Source: Nonomuraea solani | GTDB taxonomy: Bacteria > Actinomycetota > Actinomycetes > Streptosporangiales > Streptosporangiaceae | Length of the DNA: 64,000 nt | Assembly: GCF_900108335.1 (NCBI RefSeq) | Contig: NZ_FNVT01000010.1 | Coordinates: 248,001 to 312,000 of the forward strand | Reading direction: 5' to 3' | Shown here: positions 1 to 7,861 of the stretch, one piece after another | How positions within the stretch are numbered: position 1 is the stretch's first letter | Layout: every line of letters begins with the position of its first letter | Position numbers and translations under genes: made by a program | The notes under the pieces: model-generated | What the model saw: only the letters and a program-made list of their open reading frames with translations | Database searches by the model: none | What the model was told of the DNA's origin: nothing

Positions 1-185
1 GGGTGCCCGGCTCGACGGACGGGACCGTGCTGACCCACTGGGGCGGGATCCCGTCGGTGGTGTACGGACCGGGGGGCAAGTGGATCGCCCACCAGGCGGA
101 CGAGTACGTCGAGGTCGAGGAGATCGTCCGCTGCACCCGGGTGTTCGCGGAGGCGGCCCGCCGGTTCCTGAACGGCGACCACTGA
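1..185 (+). CDS. M20-family amidohydrolase/peptidase, C-terminal end (partial)
   Basis: Only the last 60 or so codons lie in the window; the gene enters from the left edge. The segment GGIPSVVYGPGG followed by AHQADEYV is the C-terminal signature of M20/ArgE/DapE-type metallohydrolases, where the late His is a zinc-associated residue and EYV begins the last helix. Family members remove acyl or amino-acid groups from small substrates such as acetylornithine or succinyl-diaminopimelate; the exact substrate cannot be read from this fragment. Its TGA overlaps the ATG of the next gene (TGATG at 183-187), so it is translationally coupled to the S58 peptidase and aldehyde dehydrogenase that follow. 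The three genes probably form one catabolic operon. Confidence 0.8.
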   Translation, partial: VPGSTDGTVLTHWGGIPSVVYGPGGKWIAHQADEYVEVEEIVRCTRVFAEAARRFLNGDH

Positions 186-1288
186 TGCGCGCTGGGGCGA
201 CGAACTCCCTGATGGACGTGGCGGGCCTGCGGGTCGGCCACGCGCACCGGGCCGGGGGCGGTTTTCTGACGGGCACGACCGTCGTCCTGACGCCTTTCGA
301 GGGGGCGGTGGCCGGGGTGGACGTCCGCGGCGCCGCACCCGGCACCCGCGAAACGGAACTCCTGGACCCCCGCAACCTGGTGGAACGGGTGCACGCGGTG
401 GTGCTGTCGGGCGGAAGCGCCTTCGGCCTCAGCGCGGCCTGCGGCGTGATGTCCCGGCTGGCCGCGGCCGGGGTGGGGTACCCGGTGGCGGGCGGCACGG
501 TGCCGATCGTCCCGGCGGCCGTCATCTTCGACCTCGGCCGCGGCGGCACCTTCCACGCCACCCCGGACGCCACCCTGGGCACAGCCGCCTACGACGCCGC
601 GCTCCTGAGGGAGGACGCTCAAGGGCCCCCGGCTCCGGACGGCGGTCCGCGGTCCGTGGCCCCTTTGGGGGAAGGGGCTGGGGCGGCGGCCTTTCAAGGG
701 ACGGCGGCCCCGGCGGCGAGTGGGTCGGTCGGGGCCGGGACCGGGGCGATGGCCGGGGGGTTGGCGGGCGGGGTCGGGACCGCCAGCGCCGTGCTCCCCG
801 ACGGGACCACCGTGGCCGCCCTGGCCGTGGTGAATGCCGTGGGCTCCGTTCTCGACCCCCACGACGGCACCCTGGCCGGAGCCCGCTACGGACTCCCCGG
901 CGAGTTCGGCCACCTCCAGGCCCCGGCAAAGGCGGAGACGGACGCGTGGCGGCCGAGCAACACGCCGGCGTTCAACACCACCATCGGCGTGGTGGCCACC
1001 GACCGTACCCTCACCAAGGCCCAGTGCGGCAAGCTGGCCGCCGTCGCCCACGACGGCCTGGCCAGGGCCATCAGACCGGCCCACACCATGACCGATGGCG
1101 ACACGATCTTCGCCCTGGCCACCTGCGCCCAGAAGACTCCGGACCACGACGTCTTCCAGGACGTCCTGGCGGCCGGAGCCGACGTGTTCAGCCGGGCCGT
1201 GGCGCACGCCATCCTGGCCGCCACCGGCCGCGAGGGCGCGCCCGCGTACCTCGACGTGTTCCCGAGCGCCCTACGGAAAGAGCGATGA
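185..1288 (+). CDS. P1/S58-family peptidase (DmpA/aminopeptidase-type Ntn hydrolase)
   Basis: A 367-residue protein of the P1 (S58, DmpA-like) family, autoprocessing N-terminal-nucleophile hydrolases that cut N-terminal D- or L-amino acids, beta-peptides or related amides. Family hallmarks seen are TNSLMDVAGLRVGH at residues 6-19, VVLSGGSAFGLSAACG at 72-87, and FNTTIGVVATD near 263-273. By eye that last motif aligns with the Gly-Ser autocleavage site of DmpA and puts Thr in the nucleophile position; this is inference. Residues about 142-182 form a low-complexity Ala/Gly/Pro insertion longer than usual. The start is the ATG overlapping the preceding TGA, since it begins exactly at the family N-terminus. 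The stop overlaps the next ATG (ATGA), showing coupling to the aldehyde dehydrogenase. Confidence 0.88.
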   Translation: MRAGATNSLMDVAGLRVGHAHRAGGGFLTGTTVVLTPFEGAVAGVDVRGAAPGTRETELLDPRNLVERVHAVVLSGGSAFGLSAACGVMSRLAAAGVGYPVAGGTVPIVPAAVIFDLGRGGTFHATPDATLGTAAYDAALLREDAQGPPAPDGGPRSVAPLGEGAGAAAFQGTAAPAASGSVGAGTGAMAGGLAGGVGTASAVLPDGTTVAALAVVNAVGSVLDPHDGTLAGARYGLPGEFGHLQAPAKAETDAWRPSNTPAFNTTIGVVATDRTLTKAQCGKLAAVAHDGLARAIRPAHTMTDGDTIFALATCAQKTPDHDVFQDVLAAGADVFSRAVAHAILAATGREGAPAYLDVFPSALRKER

Positions 1289-2712
1289 CCATCGACACCC
1301 CATGGCCGGCCGGCCTGCCCATCGGCGACGGATGGGAGGAGACGGCGGGCACCACCGACGTGATCTTCCCCTACGACGGAACCCTGGTCGCCAAGGCCCC
1401 GCTCGGCACTCCGGAGCAGGCGAGGCGCGCCGTCGAGGAGGCGCTGGCCGCGGCCCCCGCGATGGCCGTCCTGCCGTCCCACGCCCGCCGCGCCGCCCTC
1501 ACGCACGCCCACGACGCCCTCAAGGACAGGCGCGAGGAGTTCGAGCGCCTCCTCGTCCACGAGACCGGCAAACCCCTGATCGACTGCCGGGTCGAGGTGG
1601 CCAGGACGCTCGTCACCCTGGCCACCGCCGCCGAGGAGGTCGCCAGGCTGCACGGCGAGACCGTGCCGCTCGACCTGCTGCCCTCGGGCGAGGGCCTGGT
1701 CGGGTTCTGGACGCGCCGGCCCATCGGCGTGGTCGTCGGCATCACCGGCTTCAACTATCCGCTCCTCCTGGCCGCCCACAAGATCGCCCCCGCCATCGCG
1801 GCCGGCTGCCCGGTGATCGTCAAGCCCGCGCCCGCCACCCCGCTGGCCACGCTCTGGCTGGTCCACCTCCTCAGGTCCGCCGCCGCCCTGCCGCCCGCCG
1901 CCGTGCAGCTCGTCACCGGCGACGCCGACGTCGGCAGGACGCTGGTGGAGGACCGGCGGATCGGCGCGGTCTCGTTCACCGGCTCGGCCACCGCCGGCCA
2001 CGCCATCGCGCGCGGCGCCGCCCCCACCAAGGTGCTGCTGGAGCTCGGCTCGAACGCGGCGCTCGTGGTCGCGGCGGACGCCGACCTGGAGGCCGCCGCC
2101 GACGCCGTGGTGCGCGGCGGCTACTACGCCTCCGGCCAGGCGTGCATCTCGGTGCAGCGGGTGCTGGTCGAGGAGTCCGTACGGGAGCCGTTCGTCTCCC
2201 TGCTGGCCGACCGCGTCAAGGGCGTCACGGTCGGCGACCCGCGCCTGCCCGGCACCCGCGTGGCGCCGCTCATCGACGAGGCCGCCACCGCCCGCGTCCT
2301 CGACTGGATCGCCGCCTCGGGAGCGACGGCGGTCATCGGCGGGAGCCGCGACGGCCGGGCCATCGCGCCCACCGTGCTCGACGGCGTCGCCGACGGCGCC
2401 GCCGCGTGGGACGAGGAGATCTTCGGGCCGGTGGTGTGCGTGCGCTCGGTGCCCGGCCTCGACGCCGCCTTCGCCACGGTCAACACCTCCCGGTACGGCC
2501 TGCACGCCGCCGTGTTCACCCGCTCCCTGGCCACGGCGTTCGCGGCGATCGAGCGAATCGAGGCGGGCGGAGTGGTGGTCAACGAGGTGCCGGGGTTCCG
2601 GGCCGACAACATGCCGTACGGCGGCGTCAAGGACTCCGGCATCGGCCGCGAGGGCCCCCGCTTCGCCATCGAGGAGTTCACCGTGACCCGGATGGCCATC
2701 ATCAGGCCGTAG
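1285..2712 (+). CDS. NAD(P)-dependent aldehyde dehydrogenase
   Basis: A 475-residue ALDH-superfamily enzyme that oxidises an aldehyde to its acid in the cytosol. Visible hallmarks are the oxyanion-hole Asn in GFNYP (N157), the cofactor Lys in VIVKPAPATPL (K180), FTGS at 231-234, the general base Glu in LELGSNAAL (E253), the catalytic Cys in GQACISVQR (C287) and EEIFGPVV near the C-terminus. Length is normal for the family. The ATG sits in an ATGA overlap with the S58 peptidase stop, so both are made from one mRNA, and a strong terminator follows at once. Context with two peptidase/amidase-type genes suggests it oxidises an aldehyde released from an amide or amino-acid derivative, which is inference. 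Confidence 0.93.
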   Translation: MTIDTPWPAGLPIGDGWEETAGTTDVIFPYDGTLVAKAPLGTPEQARRAVEEALAAAPAMAVLPSHARRAALTHAHDALKDRREEFERLLVHETGKPLIDCRVEVARTLVTLATAAEEVARLHGETVPLDLLPSGEGLVGFWTRRPIGVVVGITGFNYPLLLAAHKIAPAIAAGCPVIVKPAPATPLATLWLVHLLRSAAALPPAAVQLVTGDADVGRTLVEDRRIGAVSFTGSATAGHAIARGAAPTKVLLELGSNAALVVAADADLEAAADAVVRGGYYASGQACISVQRVLVEESVREPFVSLLADRVKGVTVGDPRLPGTRVAPLIDEAATARVLDWIAASGATAVIGGSRDGRAIAPTVLDGVADGAAAWDEEIFGPVVCVRSVPGLDAAFATVNTSRYGLHAAVFTRSLATAFAAIERIEAGGVVVNEVPGFRADNMPYGGVKDSGIGREGPRFAIEEFTVTRMAIIRP

Positions 2713-2716
2713 AAGA

Positions 2717-2750
2717 GCCCGCACCGGCTCCGGGCGGAGTCGGTGCGGGC
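2717..2750 (+). terminator. Intrinsic terminator hairpin after the peptidase-ALDH operon
   Basis: A 15-bp stem (GCCCGCACCGGCTCC paired with GGAGTCGGTGCGGGC, one G-U pair) around a GGGC loop begins 4 nt after the ALDH stop. It lacks a clear U-tract, as is common in high-GC actinomycetes. It lies between convergent genes and may serve both strands. Confidence 0.8.
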
Positions 2751-2795
2751 ACGGTCGAGCCGCTGACCGGCCTTCCGGTCAGGTGAGGGAATGAG

Positions 2796-3359
2796 TCACA
2801 GCTCCGCGCGGATGACGCGCAGATGGTGCCGCACCACCGGGGCGCTGTCGCGCGCCAGGTCCTTCACCCACGCCGAGTGGCCGCGGCGCAGCTCACGCTG
2901 CCCCAGCCAGAGCGCGTACTCGTGGGCGTCCTCCTGGTAGCGCAGCCAGGCCCGGTCGAACCGGCGACCGGGCCGGTCGGTGACCTCGCGCAGATCGTCG
3001 CGCTGCTCGGAGGTCGGCCACCTGGGGAGGCGGACGTCGAACCGGTCGGCGACCTCGCGCAGCCGCGCGTCGAACCGGCGGTGATCGCGGATCAGCCGCC
3101 AGGCGATGCCGCGGACGTTCTCGTCGCGCGACCTGCGCAGCGCGGCCTGCCCGGCCGCGATCTCGGCGAGGTTGCCCTGGTGGGCCGCCCTCAGGTACGC
3201 CTTGTCCCGCGCCGACAGGTGCAGCGCCGTGCTCGCCGGAGCCACGGCGGTGACCGGAGCGGCCTGGGATCGAGCCTGGGCGGGGGTGGCGATCGGGGCG
3301 ATGGTCAGGGGCAGCACGGCCGCCATGCCGGCGGTTGCTAATTTCCGTGCTGTTCTCAT
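2796..3359 (-). CDS. Secreted DUF4142 protein
   Basis: A 187-residue exported protein with an N-terminal signal sequence (MRTARK, hydrophobic stretch, then PAQA as a likely signal peptidase I site near residue 29). Residues about 50-187 match DUF4142, a helical ferritin-like bundle of unknown function found in exported proteins. The segment LRAAHQGNLAEIAAGQ is the family's first helix. A second member, a lipoprotein, is encoded at 18924-19484 and shares the HQGNLAE motif, so they are paralogues. No metal-binding set of residues is obvious. A GAAAGGAG ribosome binding site stands just upstream of the ATG. Confidence 0.82.
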   Translation of the reverse strand: MRTARKLATAGMAAVLPLTIAPIATPAQARSQAAPVTAVAPASTALHLSARDKAYLRAAHQGNLAEIAAGQAALRRSRDENVRGIAWRLIRDHRRFDARLREVADRFDVRLPRWPTSEQRDDLREVTDRPGRRFDRAWLRYQEDAHEYALWLGQRELRRGHSAWVKDLARDSAPVVRHHLRVIRAEL

Positions 3360-3419
3360 GAGTCACTCCTTTCGATCAGGACTCATGTTCGCTGCCCCGT
3401 TCCGGCCGAGATATTCGGG

Positions 3420-4181
3420 CTAATTCGGCGGATCGAAACGCCCGTCCACGGCGGTCCAGCCGCCGTCCACGTAGAGCACGGAGCCGGTGACGAAGCTGGC
3501 GGCGTCGCTCGCCAGGTAGACCACCGCCCCGGCCATCTCCTCCGCCGCCGCCCACCGGCCGAGCGCGCTCTTGGCGGCGTACGCGGCGTACCAGCCGGGG
3601 TTCTCCTTGATCTGCCTGGTCAGCGGCGTCTCCACGACGCCGGGCGCGACGGCGTTCACCCGCACCCCGTGCGGCCCGAACTCCGCCGCGGCCGTCCGCA
3701 GCAGTTGCACCAGCCCCGCCTTGGTCGCCGAATAGACGCTCTGCCCAGGTTCGGTGACCGACGCCCTGATCGAGGCGAACCCGATGATCGAGCCGCGCCC
3801 CCGCTCCACCATGCCCGCCCCGAACGCCCGCACCACGTCGAACGAGGCCCGCAGGTTGAGGCTCACCACCCGGTCGAACTCCTCGCCCGTGTAGTCGAGC
3901 AGCCGCTTGCGCACGTTCGTGGCGGCCGTGAACACGAGCACGTCGGCCGGCTGCTCGTCGGCCAGCGCCCGCACCGCCGGCGCGTCGAGCACGTCCACCA
4001 GCCGCGCCGCGCCGCCGCAGCCGTCGGCGGTCTCCTGAGCGGCCGCGACGTCCCGGTCCGCGCACACCACGGAGGCCCCGTGGGCGGCCAGCGCCAGCGC
4101 CGCCTCCCTGCCGATCCCGCTCCCGGCCCCGATCACCACGGCTCGCCGGCCGTCCAGGCGGAACAGCGCGTCATATCCCAT
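3420..4181 (-). CDS. SDR-family NAD(P)-dependent oxidoreductase
   Basis: A 253-residue classical short-chain dehydrogenase. The cofactor loop GAGSGIG lies at residues 18-24, the catalytic Tyr-Lys pair is Y150/K154 in VYSATKAGL, and the partner Ser is in FASIRA near 137. VNAVAPGVVETPL is the usual C-terminal substrate-loop region. Such enzymes interconvert an alcohol and a ketone; the substrate cannot be told. The open frame runs 17 codons further upstream, but the ATG at 4181 is preferred because it starts the typical SDR N-terminus and lies 7 nt behind a TAGGGT box, a leaderless arrangement. It stands alone between the DUF4142 gene and a divergent secreted-protein gene. Confidence 0.9.
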   Translation of the reverse strand: MGYDALFRLDGRRAVVIGAGSGIGREAALALAAHGASVVCADRDVAAAQETADGCGGAARLVDVLDAPAVRALADEQPADVLVFTAATNVRKRLLDYTGEEFDRVVSLNLRASFDVVRAFGAGMVERGRGSIIGFASIRASVTEPGQSVYSATKAGLVQLLRTAAAEFGPHGVRVNAVAPGVVETPLTRQIKENPGWYAAYAAKSALGRWAAAEEMAGAVVYLASDAASFVTGSVLYVDGGWTAVDGRFDPPN

Positions 4182-4188
4182 AGCAGGC

Positions 4189-4194
4189 ACCCTA
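4189..4194 (-). promoter_or_regulatory. -10 box (TAGGGT) of a leaderless promoter for the SDR gene
   Basis: On the minus strand TAGGGT is followed by 7 nt and then the ATG at 4181, so transcription would begin at or next to the start codon. There is no Shine-Dalgarno sequence. This TANNNT-N6/7-start layout recurs in the window. Confidence 0.5.
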
Positions 4195-4324
4195 GCGACT
4201 GGTCCGACCAGTGCACCAGGTCTCGGGCCCACGGTTGCGTCAAGGCCGGTGTGTAGCGTTGACGTCGCCGTACGTAGCGGGACAGGCTCGACGCGATCAT
4301 GACCCCTGTGAAAGGAGCAGCGGC

Positions 4325-4861
4325 ATGCCCGCTCCCGTGAACGTTCTAGCGGCCGCTCTCGTCCTGACCGCGCCGCCGGCGATCGCGCCCGCTCCCGCGC
4401 ACGCCGCCGCCACGATCTCCTGTCACACCTCGGGGGGCGCCGAGTTCAGCCCCGGTGTACGGACGGTCCGGCAGGACCACCGGGTGGACTACTTCGGCGA
4501 CGAGCGCGAATGCGTGGACCACAGCGACCTGGGCATCGGCGCCGCCCGCTTCTACGCCGACCTGCGGGACGTCAAGCTGAGCTGCCTGGCCGGCGACGTG
4601 GGCCGGGGACACGGGCGCGCGATGATCAGGTGGGACGTGCGCGGCACCCCGCTGGTCAGCGAGCTCGACGTCACCGTCACGGAAGGCGCCGTCAACACCG
4701 CCACGGCGACGGGCATGGTCGTCAGCGGCCCCTTCGAGGGACAGCGCTTCACCGGGCACTTCGACACCCGCCTGCTCGGCCGCACCGGCGAGTGCTCGGC
4801 CCATCCCGGGAGCGACGGGGTGCGCCGCGCCCCCTTCAAGGGCGACTTCAGCGTCGGCTGA
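4325..4861 (+). CDS. Secreted protein of unknown function
   Basis: A 178-residue protein with a clear export signal (MPAPVNVLAAALVLTAPP, then AHAAA as the probable cleavage site near residue 27). The mature part has four cysteines (in ISCHT, RECVD, LSCLA and GECSA), which suits two disulfides in an exported protein. It has many beta-prone segments and no recognisable enzyme motif; I do not recognise the family. The ATG at 4325 is chosen because AAAGGAG lies about 6 nt upstream and the signal peptide begins there, although the frame is open from 4211. Its last 14 nt overlap the end of the convergent GNAT gene. Confidence 0.75.
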   Translation: MPAPVNVLAAALVLTAPPAIAPAPAHAAATISCHTSGGAEFSPGVRTVRQDHRVDYFGDERECVDHSDLGIGAARFYADLRDVKLSCLAGDVGRGHGRAMIRWDVRGTPLVSELDVTVTEGAVNTATATGMVVSGPFEGQRFTGHFDTRLLGRTGECSAHPGSDGVRRAPFKGDFSVG

Positions 4862-5393
4862 GGGCCTCCCAGTCGGAGCGCAGCAGCTCGTACTCGACGT
4901 CGCCCTGCTCGGAGCCCTCGATCCGCTCGGGCCAGTCCGTCCAGAACGTACGGACGTACCGCAGCCCGCACTTCTCCATGACCCGCCTCGACCCGAGGTT
5001 GACCGTCATCGTCTGGGCGAACACGCGCCGCGCGCCCAGCTCCGTGAACGCCTTGGCGATCAGCGCGAGCGAGCCCTCGGTGGCGTAGCCCTTGCCCCAG
5101 GCCGCCTTGTGCAGCCGGTAGCCCAGCTCGGGCTCGTCGGCGGGCCCGTTCTCGGCCGGCCGCAGGCAGAACCAGCCGAGGAACTCGCCCGTGGCCCTTT
5201 CGACGGCCGCGAAGTATGCGCCGTCGATCAGCTTGGGCAGCGTCTGGTCCACGATCACGGCGCGCGGCGTCGGCCTGCCGCCGTTGAGGTGGCGCATGAC
5301 CTCGGGGTCGTTGTGCAGCGCGAACAGGGCGTCCGCGTCGGACTCGGTGAAGCGGCGCAGGACCAGCCGCTCGGTCTCCAGATAAACGGCCAC
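4848..5393 (-). CDS. GNAT-family N-acetyltransferase (RimJ/RimL type)
   Basis: A 181-residue acetyltransferase of the RimJ/RimL subgroup, which moves an acetyl group from acetyl-CoA to an amine such as a protein N-terminus or small molecule. The N-terminal LETERLVLRRF is the usual first strand, ELGYRLHKAAWGKGYATEG is the acetyl-CoA-binding motif A, and RVMEKCGL is motif B. The start is a GTG at 5393, only 9 nt after the stop of the upstream SDR gene on the same strand, so the two are probably cotranscribed. A TAACGT box lies 6 nt before the GTG but includes that stop codon, so an extra internal leaderless promoter is possible but unproven. Confidence 0.9.
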   Translation of the reverse strand: MAVYLETERLVLRRFTESDADALFALHNDPEVMRHLNGGRPTPRAVIVDQTLPKLIDGAYFAAVERATGEFLGWFCLRPAENGPADEPELGYRLHKAAWGKGYATEGSLALIAKAFTELGARRVFAQTMTVNLGSRRVMEKCGLRYVRTFWTDWPERIEGSEQGDVEYELLRSDWEALSRR

Positions 5394-5402
5394 CGCAGTA
5401 CG

Positions 5403-6218
5403 TTAGCCGGTCAGCGACTCCGACAGCTTCCGCAGCCGGGCCCTGGCGCCGGGATCGTAGCCCTGCTCCAGGGCCTGCGCGGGCCGTGTGCCGTCGAAGA
5501 AGCGCCCCGACACCTCGTCCAGCTCCGGGTCGGTGACCAGCCGCGACGTGGCCTCCACCCCTTCCCGCAGCTCGCTCGCGGGCGCGGCGACGACCATCTT
5601 GGTCGGCATGTACGTCGCCGGATGCAGCGCGTTCGCCGTGACCCCCGTGCCCGCCAGCTCCTCGGCCAGGTCGACGGTGAACATCACCTGCGCGAGCTTG
5701 CTCTGGCAGTACGCGCGCACCCCGCTGTACTCCTTGACCAGCATCACGTCGTCGAAGTCGATCGGCGCCTGCCCCAGGCTGGAGACGTTGACGATCCTGG
5801 ACGGCGCCGCCGCCCGCAGCACCGGCAGCAGAAGCCGGGTGAGCAGATATCCGGCCAAATAGTTGACCGCGAACCGGAGCTCGTGCCCGTCGGCGCTCTC
5901 CTGCCGCCCTTCGCCGCCCGGCACCGTCGCGCCGATCCCGGCGTTGTTGACCAGCGTGTCGAGGCCCGGGTGCTCGCCCGCGACGGCGGCGGCCAGCTCG
6001 CGCACCTCGCCGAGGGAGGCCAGATCTGCCCGGTACCAGTGCAGCCGCGCCCCGGGGACGCGGGCGCGGATCTCGTCCAGCGTGTCCTGGCCGCGCCCGT
6101 CGTCGCGGCCGTGCACGAGAACGGTCGCGCCCCGGCCGGCCAGGTCGGCGGCCAGCGCCCGGCCCAGGCCGTCGGTCGCGCCGGTGACGAGGATCGTGCG
6201 TTGCTCCATGGGACGCAT
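5403..6218 (-). CDS. SDR-family oxidoreductase (retinol-dehydrogenase/WW-domain-oxidoreductase-like)
   Basis: A 271-residue short-chain dehydrogenase. GATDGLG at residues 13-19 binds the nucleotide, NNAG is at 91-94, and the catalytic set is S146 (VNVSSLGQ), Y170 and K174 (YCQSKLAQ). The order of motifs, with a long stretch between Ser and Tyr, resembles the RDH/WWOX-type SDRs common in actinomycetes. The frame is open far upstream, but GGAGG stands 5 nt before the ATG at 6218, which fixes the start. It is followed within 10 nt by a GNAT gene, with which it likely forms a two-gene operon. Substrate unknown. Confidence 0.9.
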   Translation of the reverse strand: MRPMEQRTILVTGATDGLGRALAADLAGRGATVLVHGRDDGRGQDTLDEIRARVPGARLHWYRADLASLGEVRELAAAVAGEHPGLDTLVNNAGIGATVPGGEGRQESADGHELRFAVNYLAGYLLTRLLLPVLRAAAPSRIVNVSSLGQAPIDFDDVMLVKEYSGVRAYCQSKLAQVMFTVDLAEELAGTGVTANALHPATYMPTKMVVAAPASELREGVEATSRLVTDPELDEVSGRFFDGTRPAQALEQGYDPGARARLRKLSESLTG

Positions 6219-6339
6219 GCCCACCTCCAGTCGGCTCCTCCGCTCGACGCTATCAGCGGGCCCGGGGCACGGCCGAGGCGGCCGCGAGCGCGGCGATCGA
6301 GACTGCCGCGAAATCGTAAGGCGCCTTGCAAAAGTTGGG

Positions 6340-6345
6340 TACGAT
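6340..6345 (+). promoter_or_regulatory. -10 box (TACGAT) of a leaderless promoter for the tandem Phd-like gene
   Basis: TACGAT is followed by exactly 6 nt and the ATG at 6352, with no Shine-Dalgarno sequence between, so a leaderless transcript is expected. No good -35 hexamer is seen 17 nt upstream. Confidence 0.55.
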
Positions 6346-6351
6346 CTCCGC

Positions 6352-6885
6352 ATGATCGACTCGGAACGGCCCTCGTACGACGAACTCGAGGCGCGCTTCG
6401 GCCCCCCACTCGGCGTGGAGGAGGCGCGCGCCCGCTGGGGCACGCTCATCAGCGCCGCCCGGAGCGGCACCACCACGCTGATCACCCGCGAGCGCTGGGA
6501 GTGGGCCGCGCTGGTGCCGATGTCGGCGGTGCCCGGCATGCTGTCCGGCCTGCCGGTCCTGTCGCTGTCGACGGCCCGCGCCAAGCTCGGCGACATCGTC
6601 CGCCAGGCCGCTCAGCCGTACGACGAAGGCCCCCTGCTGCTGACCCGCCACCGCACCCCGGTCGCCGCCCTGGTCGCGGCCCGGCGGCTGCTCGACCGGC
6701 CCGCGCCCCAGCGCCGCCCGCCCCTGGAGGAGCTGCTGACCGAGGGCCGCACCATCACCCTGGCCCGGGGCCCGCAGGACGACATCGCCGCCATCGCCCG
6801 CGACCGGGACGGCACCGTGATGGCGGCCGGCTCCGGCGGCGACATCGCCGAAGCGCTGCGCTCGCTGCGCGACCAGCGCGACTAG
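6352..6885 (+). CDS. Protein with two tandem Phd/YefM-antitoxin-like units
   Basis: A 177-residue protein that appears to hold two copies of a Phd/YefM-like fold, the DNA-binding half of type II antitoxins. Copy one (residues about 20-60) has VEEARARWG, LISAARSG, LITRERWEWAALVP. Copy two (about 70-113) has LSTARAKLG, DIVRQAAQ, LLLTRHRTPVAALVA. Each follows the Phd order of A(R)-x-(K/R)-x-G helix, hydrophobic helix, then a strand ending in AALV. The C-terminal 60 residues are of unknown role, where an antitoxin would carry its toxin-binding tail. No toxin gene (Doc, RelE, PIN) adjoins it: the neighbours are a convergent DUF1918 gene and a divergent SDR. It may be a stand-alone regulator. The start is set by the leaderless -10 box. 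Confidence 0.72.
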   Translation: MIDSERPSYDELEARFGPPLGVEEARARWGTLISAARSGTTTLITRERWEWAALVPMSAVPGMLSGLPVLSLSTARAKLGDIVRQAAQPYDEGPLLLTRHRTPVAALVAARRLLDRPAPQRRPPLEELLTEGRTITLARGPQDDIAAIARDRDGTVMAAGSGGDIAEALRSLRDQRD

Positions 6886-7064
6886 GCCGGCTCGACCACC
6901 GCGTCGGGGCCTGGGTAGACGAGGTGCTCGTGCCCGTCCTCGTAGCGGACGAGGTAAGGCGGAGCGCCCTCGGGCCCCCGGACTTCGACGATCTCGCCCT
7001 TGCGGTCTCGCTGCCCGACGACATGACCGTGGACGATCAGGTGGTCACCGACGTTCGCCTGCAT
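6882..7064 (-). CDS. DUF1918 small protein
   Basis: A 60-residue protein (MQANVGDHLIVHG start, then GEIVEVRGPEGAPPYLVRY and DGHEHLVYPGPDA) that matches DUF1918, a small SH3-barrel-like family frequent in actinomycetes and of unknown function. The frame is open to 7100, but the ATG at 7064 with AGAGGAAA about 7 nt upstream begins the domain exactly. Its stop interlocks with that of the convergent Phd-like gene through a CTAG tetranucleotide at 6882-6885, each strand using half of it. Confidence 0.85.
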   Translation of the reverse strand: MQANVGDHLIVHGHVVGQRDRKGEIVEVRGPEGAPPYLVRYEDGHEHLVYPGPDAVVEPA

Positions 7065-7134
7065 GGCGGCTTTCCTCTCCGCTGGGAGGTTCACTCCCAC
7101 AGTGCACCAGCCGGGCCCTTACGGAAAGACGGCG

Positions 7135-7779
7135 TCAGCCGGTGAAGGCTCGTGAAACGTAGTCGAGGGCGAGCGGGGGTGGTGGCGGCAGCGGGGCGGC
7201 GTTCTCGGCCCTGAAGGACTGCAGCAGGTACGCCACCAGGCGCCGCGACGCCGCCGCCCCGTCCGGGACCGACTCCGCGATGCCGCAGTTGGCGATGAGC
7301 AGCAGCGTCAGGTCGGCGACCGCGAAGTCGGCGCGCAGCCGCCCGGTGGCCTTGGCCCTGCGGACGAGCTCCGCCAGGCCCGCCTCGGCCCGCGCGCGGG
7401 CGCGCTCGTAGTCGGCCGCGCCCGGGAACGCCGTCAGGAACGCCGCCGTGAACCCCCGGTCGGTGACCTGCATCGCGCACAGCTTCTCGATGCCCTTCTG
7501 GAACGCCCGCCACGGATCGGGGTCGGCCAGCGCCTCGTCCAGGACGGACACGCACTCCGTCAACTGGTCGGCGAACACCTCCGTCACCAGCGACTCCCTG
7601 GACGGGAAGCGCCGGTAGAGGGTGGCCACGCCGACGCCCGCGCGCCGCGCGATGGCCGCCATCGGCACGTCCAGCCCGCGCGCGGCGAACGCCTCACGCG
7701 CCGCCTCCAGAATGCGGTCGCGGTTCTGCCGGGCGTCGGCCCGCAGATCGGGCGCTATCCGAGAGGGATGAGCAGGCAT
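7135..7779 (-). CDS. TetR-family transcriptional regulator
   Basis: A 214-residue repressor-type protein. Residues about 15-60 form the TetR helix-turn-helix (RDRILEAAREAFAARG, then MAAIARRAGVGVATLYRRF); the rest is a divergent helical ligand-binding domain. It is transcribed away from the zinc-free oxidoreductase gene at 7862 with an 82-nt gap, so that gene is the natural target. The frame is open to 7812, but the ATG at 7779 is preferred as it lies 7 nt after a TAATGT box. The gap contains three copies of TAGCG (at about 7791, 7819 and 7826) and a TTA-GCG-TAA partial dyad that could serve as operator; this is weak evidence. Confidence 0.92.
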   Translation of the reverse strand: MPAHPSRIAPDLRADARQNRDRILEAAREAFAARGLDVPMAAIARRAGVGVATLYRRFPSRESLVTEVFADQLTECVSVLDEALADPDPWRAFQKGIEKLCAMQVTDRGFTAAFLTAFPGAADYERARARAEAGLAELVRRAKATGRLRADFAVADLTLLLIANCGIAESVPDGAAASRRLVAYLLQSFRAENAAPLPPPPPLALDYVSRAFTG

Positions 7780-7786
7780 GTTTCTC

Positions 7787-7792
7787 ACATTA
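7787..7792 (-). promoter_or_regulatory. -10 box (TAATGT) of a leaderless promoter for the TetR gene
   Basis: On the minus strand TAATGT is followed by 7 nt and the ATG at 7779. It overlaps the TTAGCGTAA partial dyad, so bound TetR protein could shut its own promoter. Confidence 0.5.
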
Positions 7793-7861
7793 GCGTAAGT
7801 GGACGACCCCATCCGTTTAGCGGGCTAGCGTCCTTCCCGACCCACGGAAAGGACTTGAACG

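Noticed and set aside
886..2724. 612-codon frame antisense to the peptidase and ALDH genes
   Set aside because: It crosses two clearly real genes and their junction and shows only shadow composition.
5400..5405. TAACGT box as an independent promoter for the GNAT gene
   Set aside because: It includes the stop codon of the SDR gene 9 nt upstream on the same strand; cotranscription explains expression and the match may be chance.
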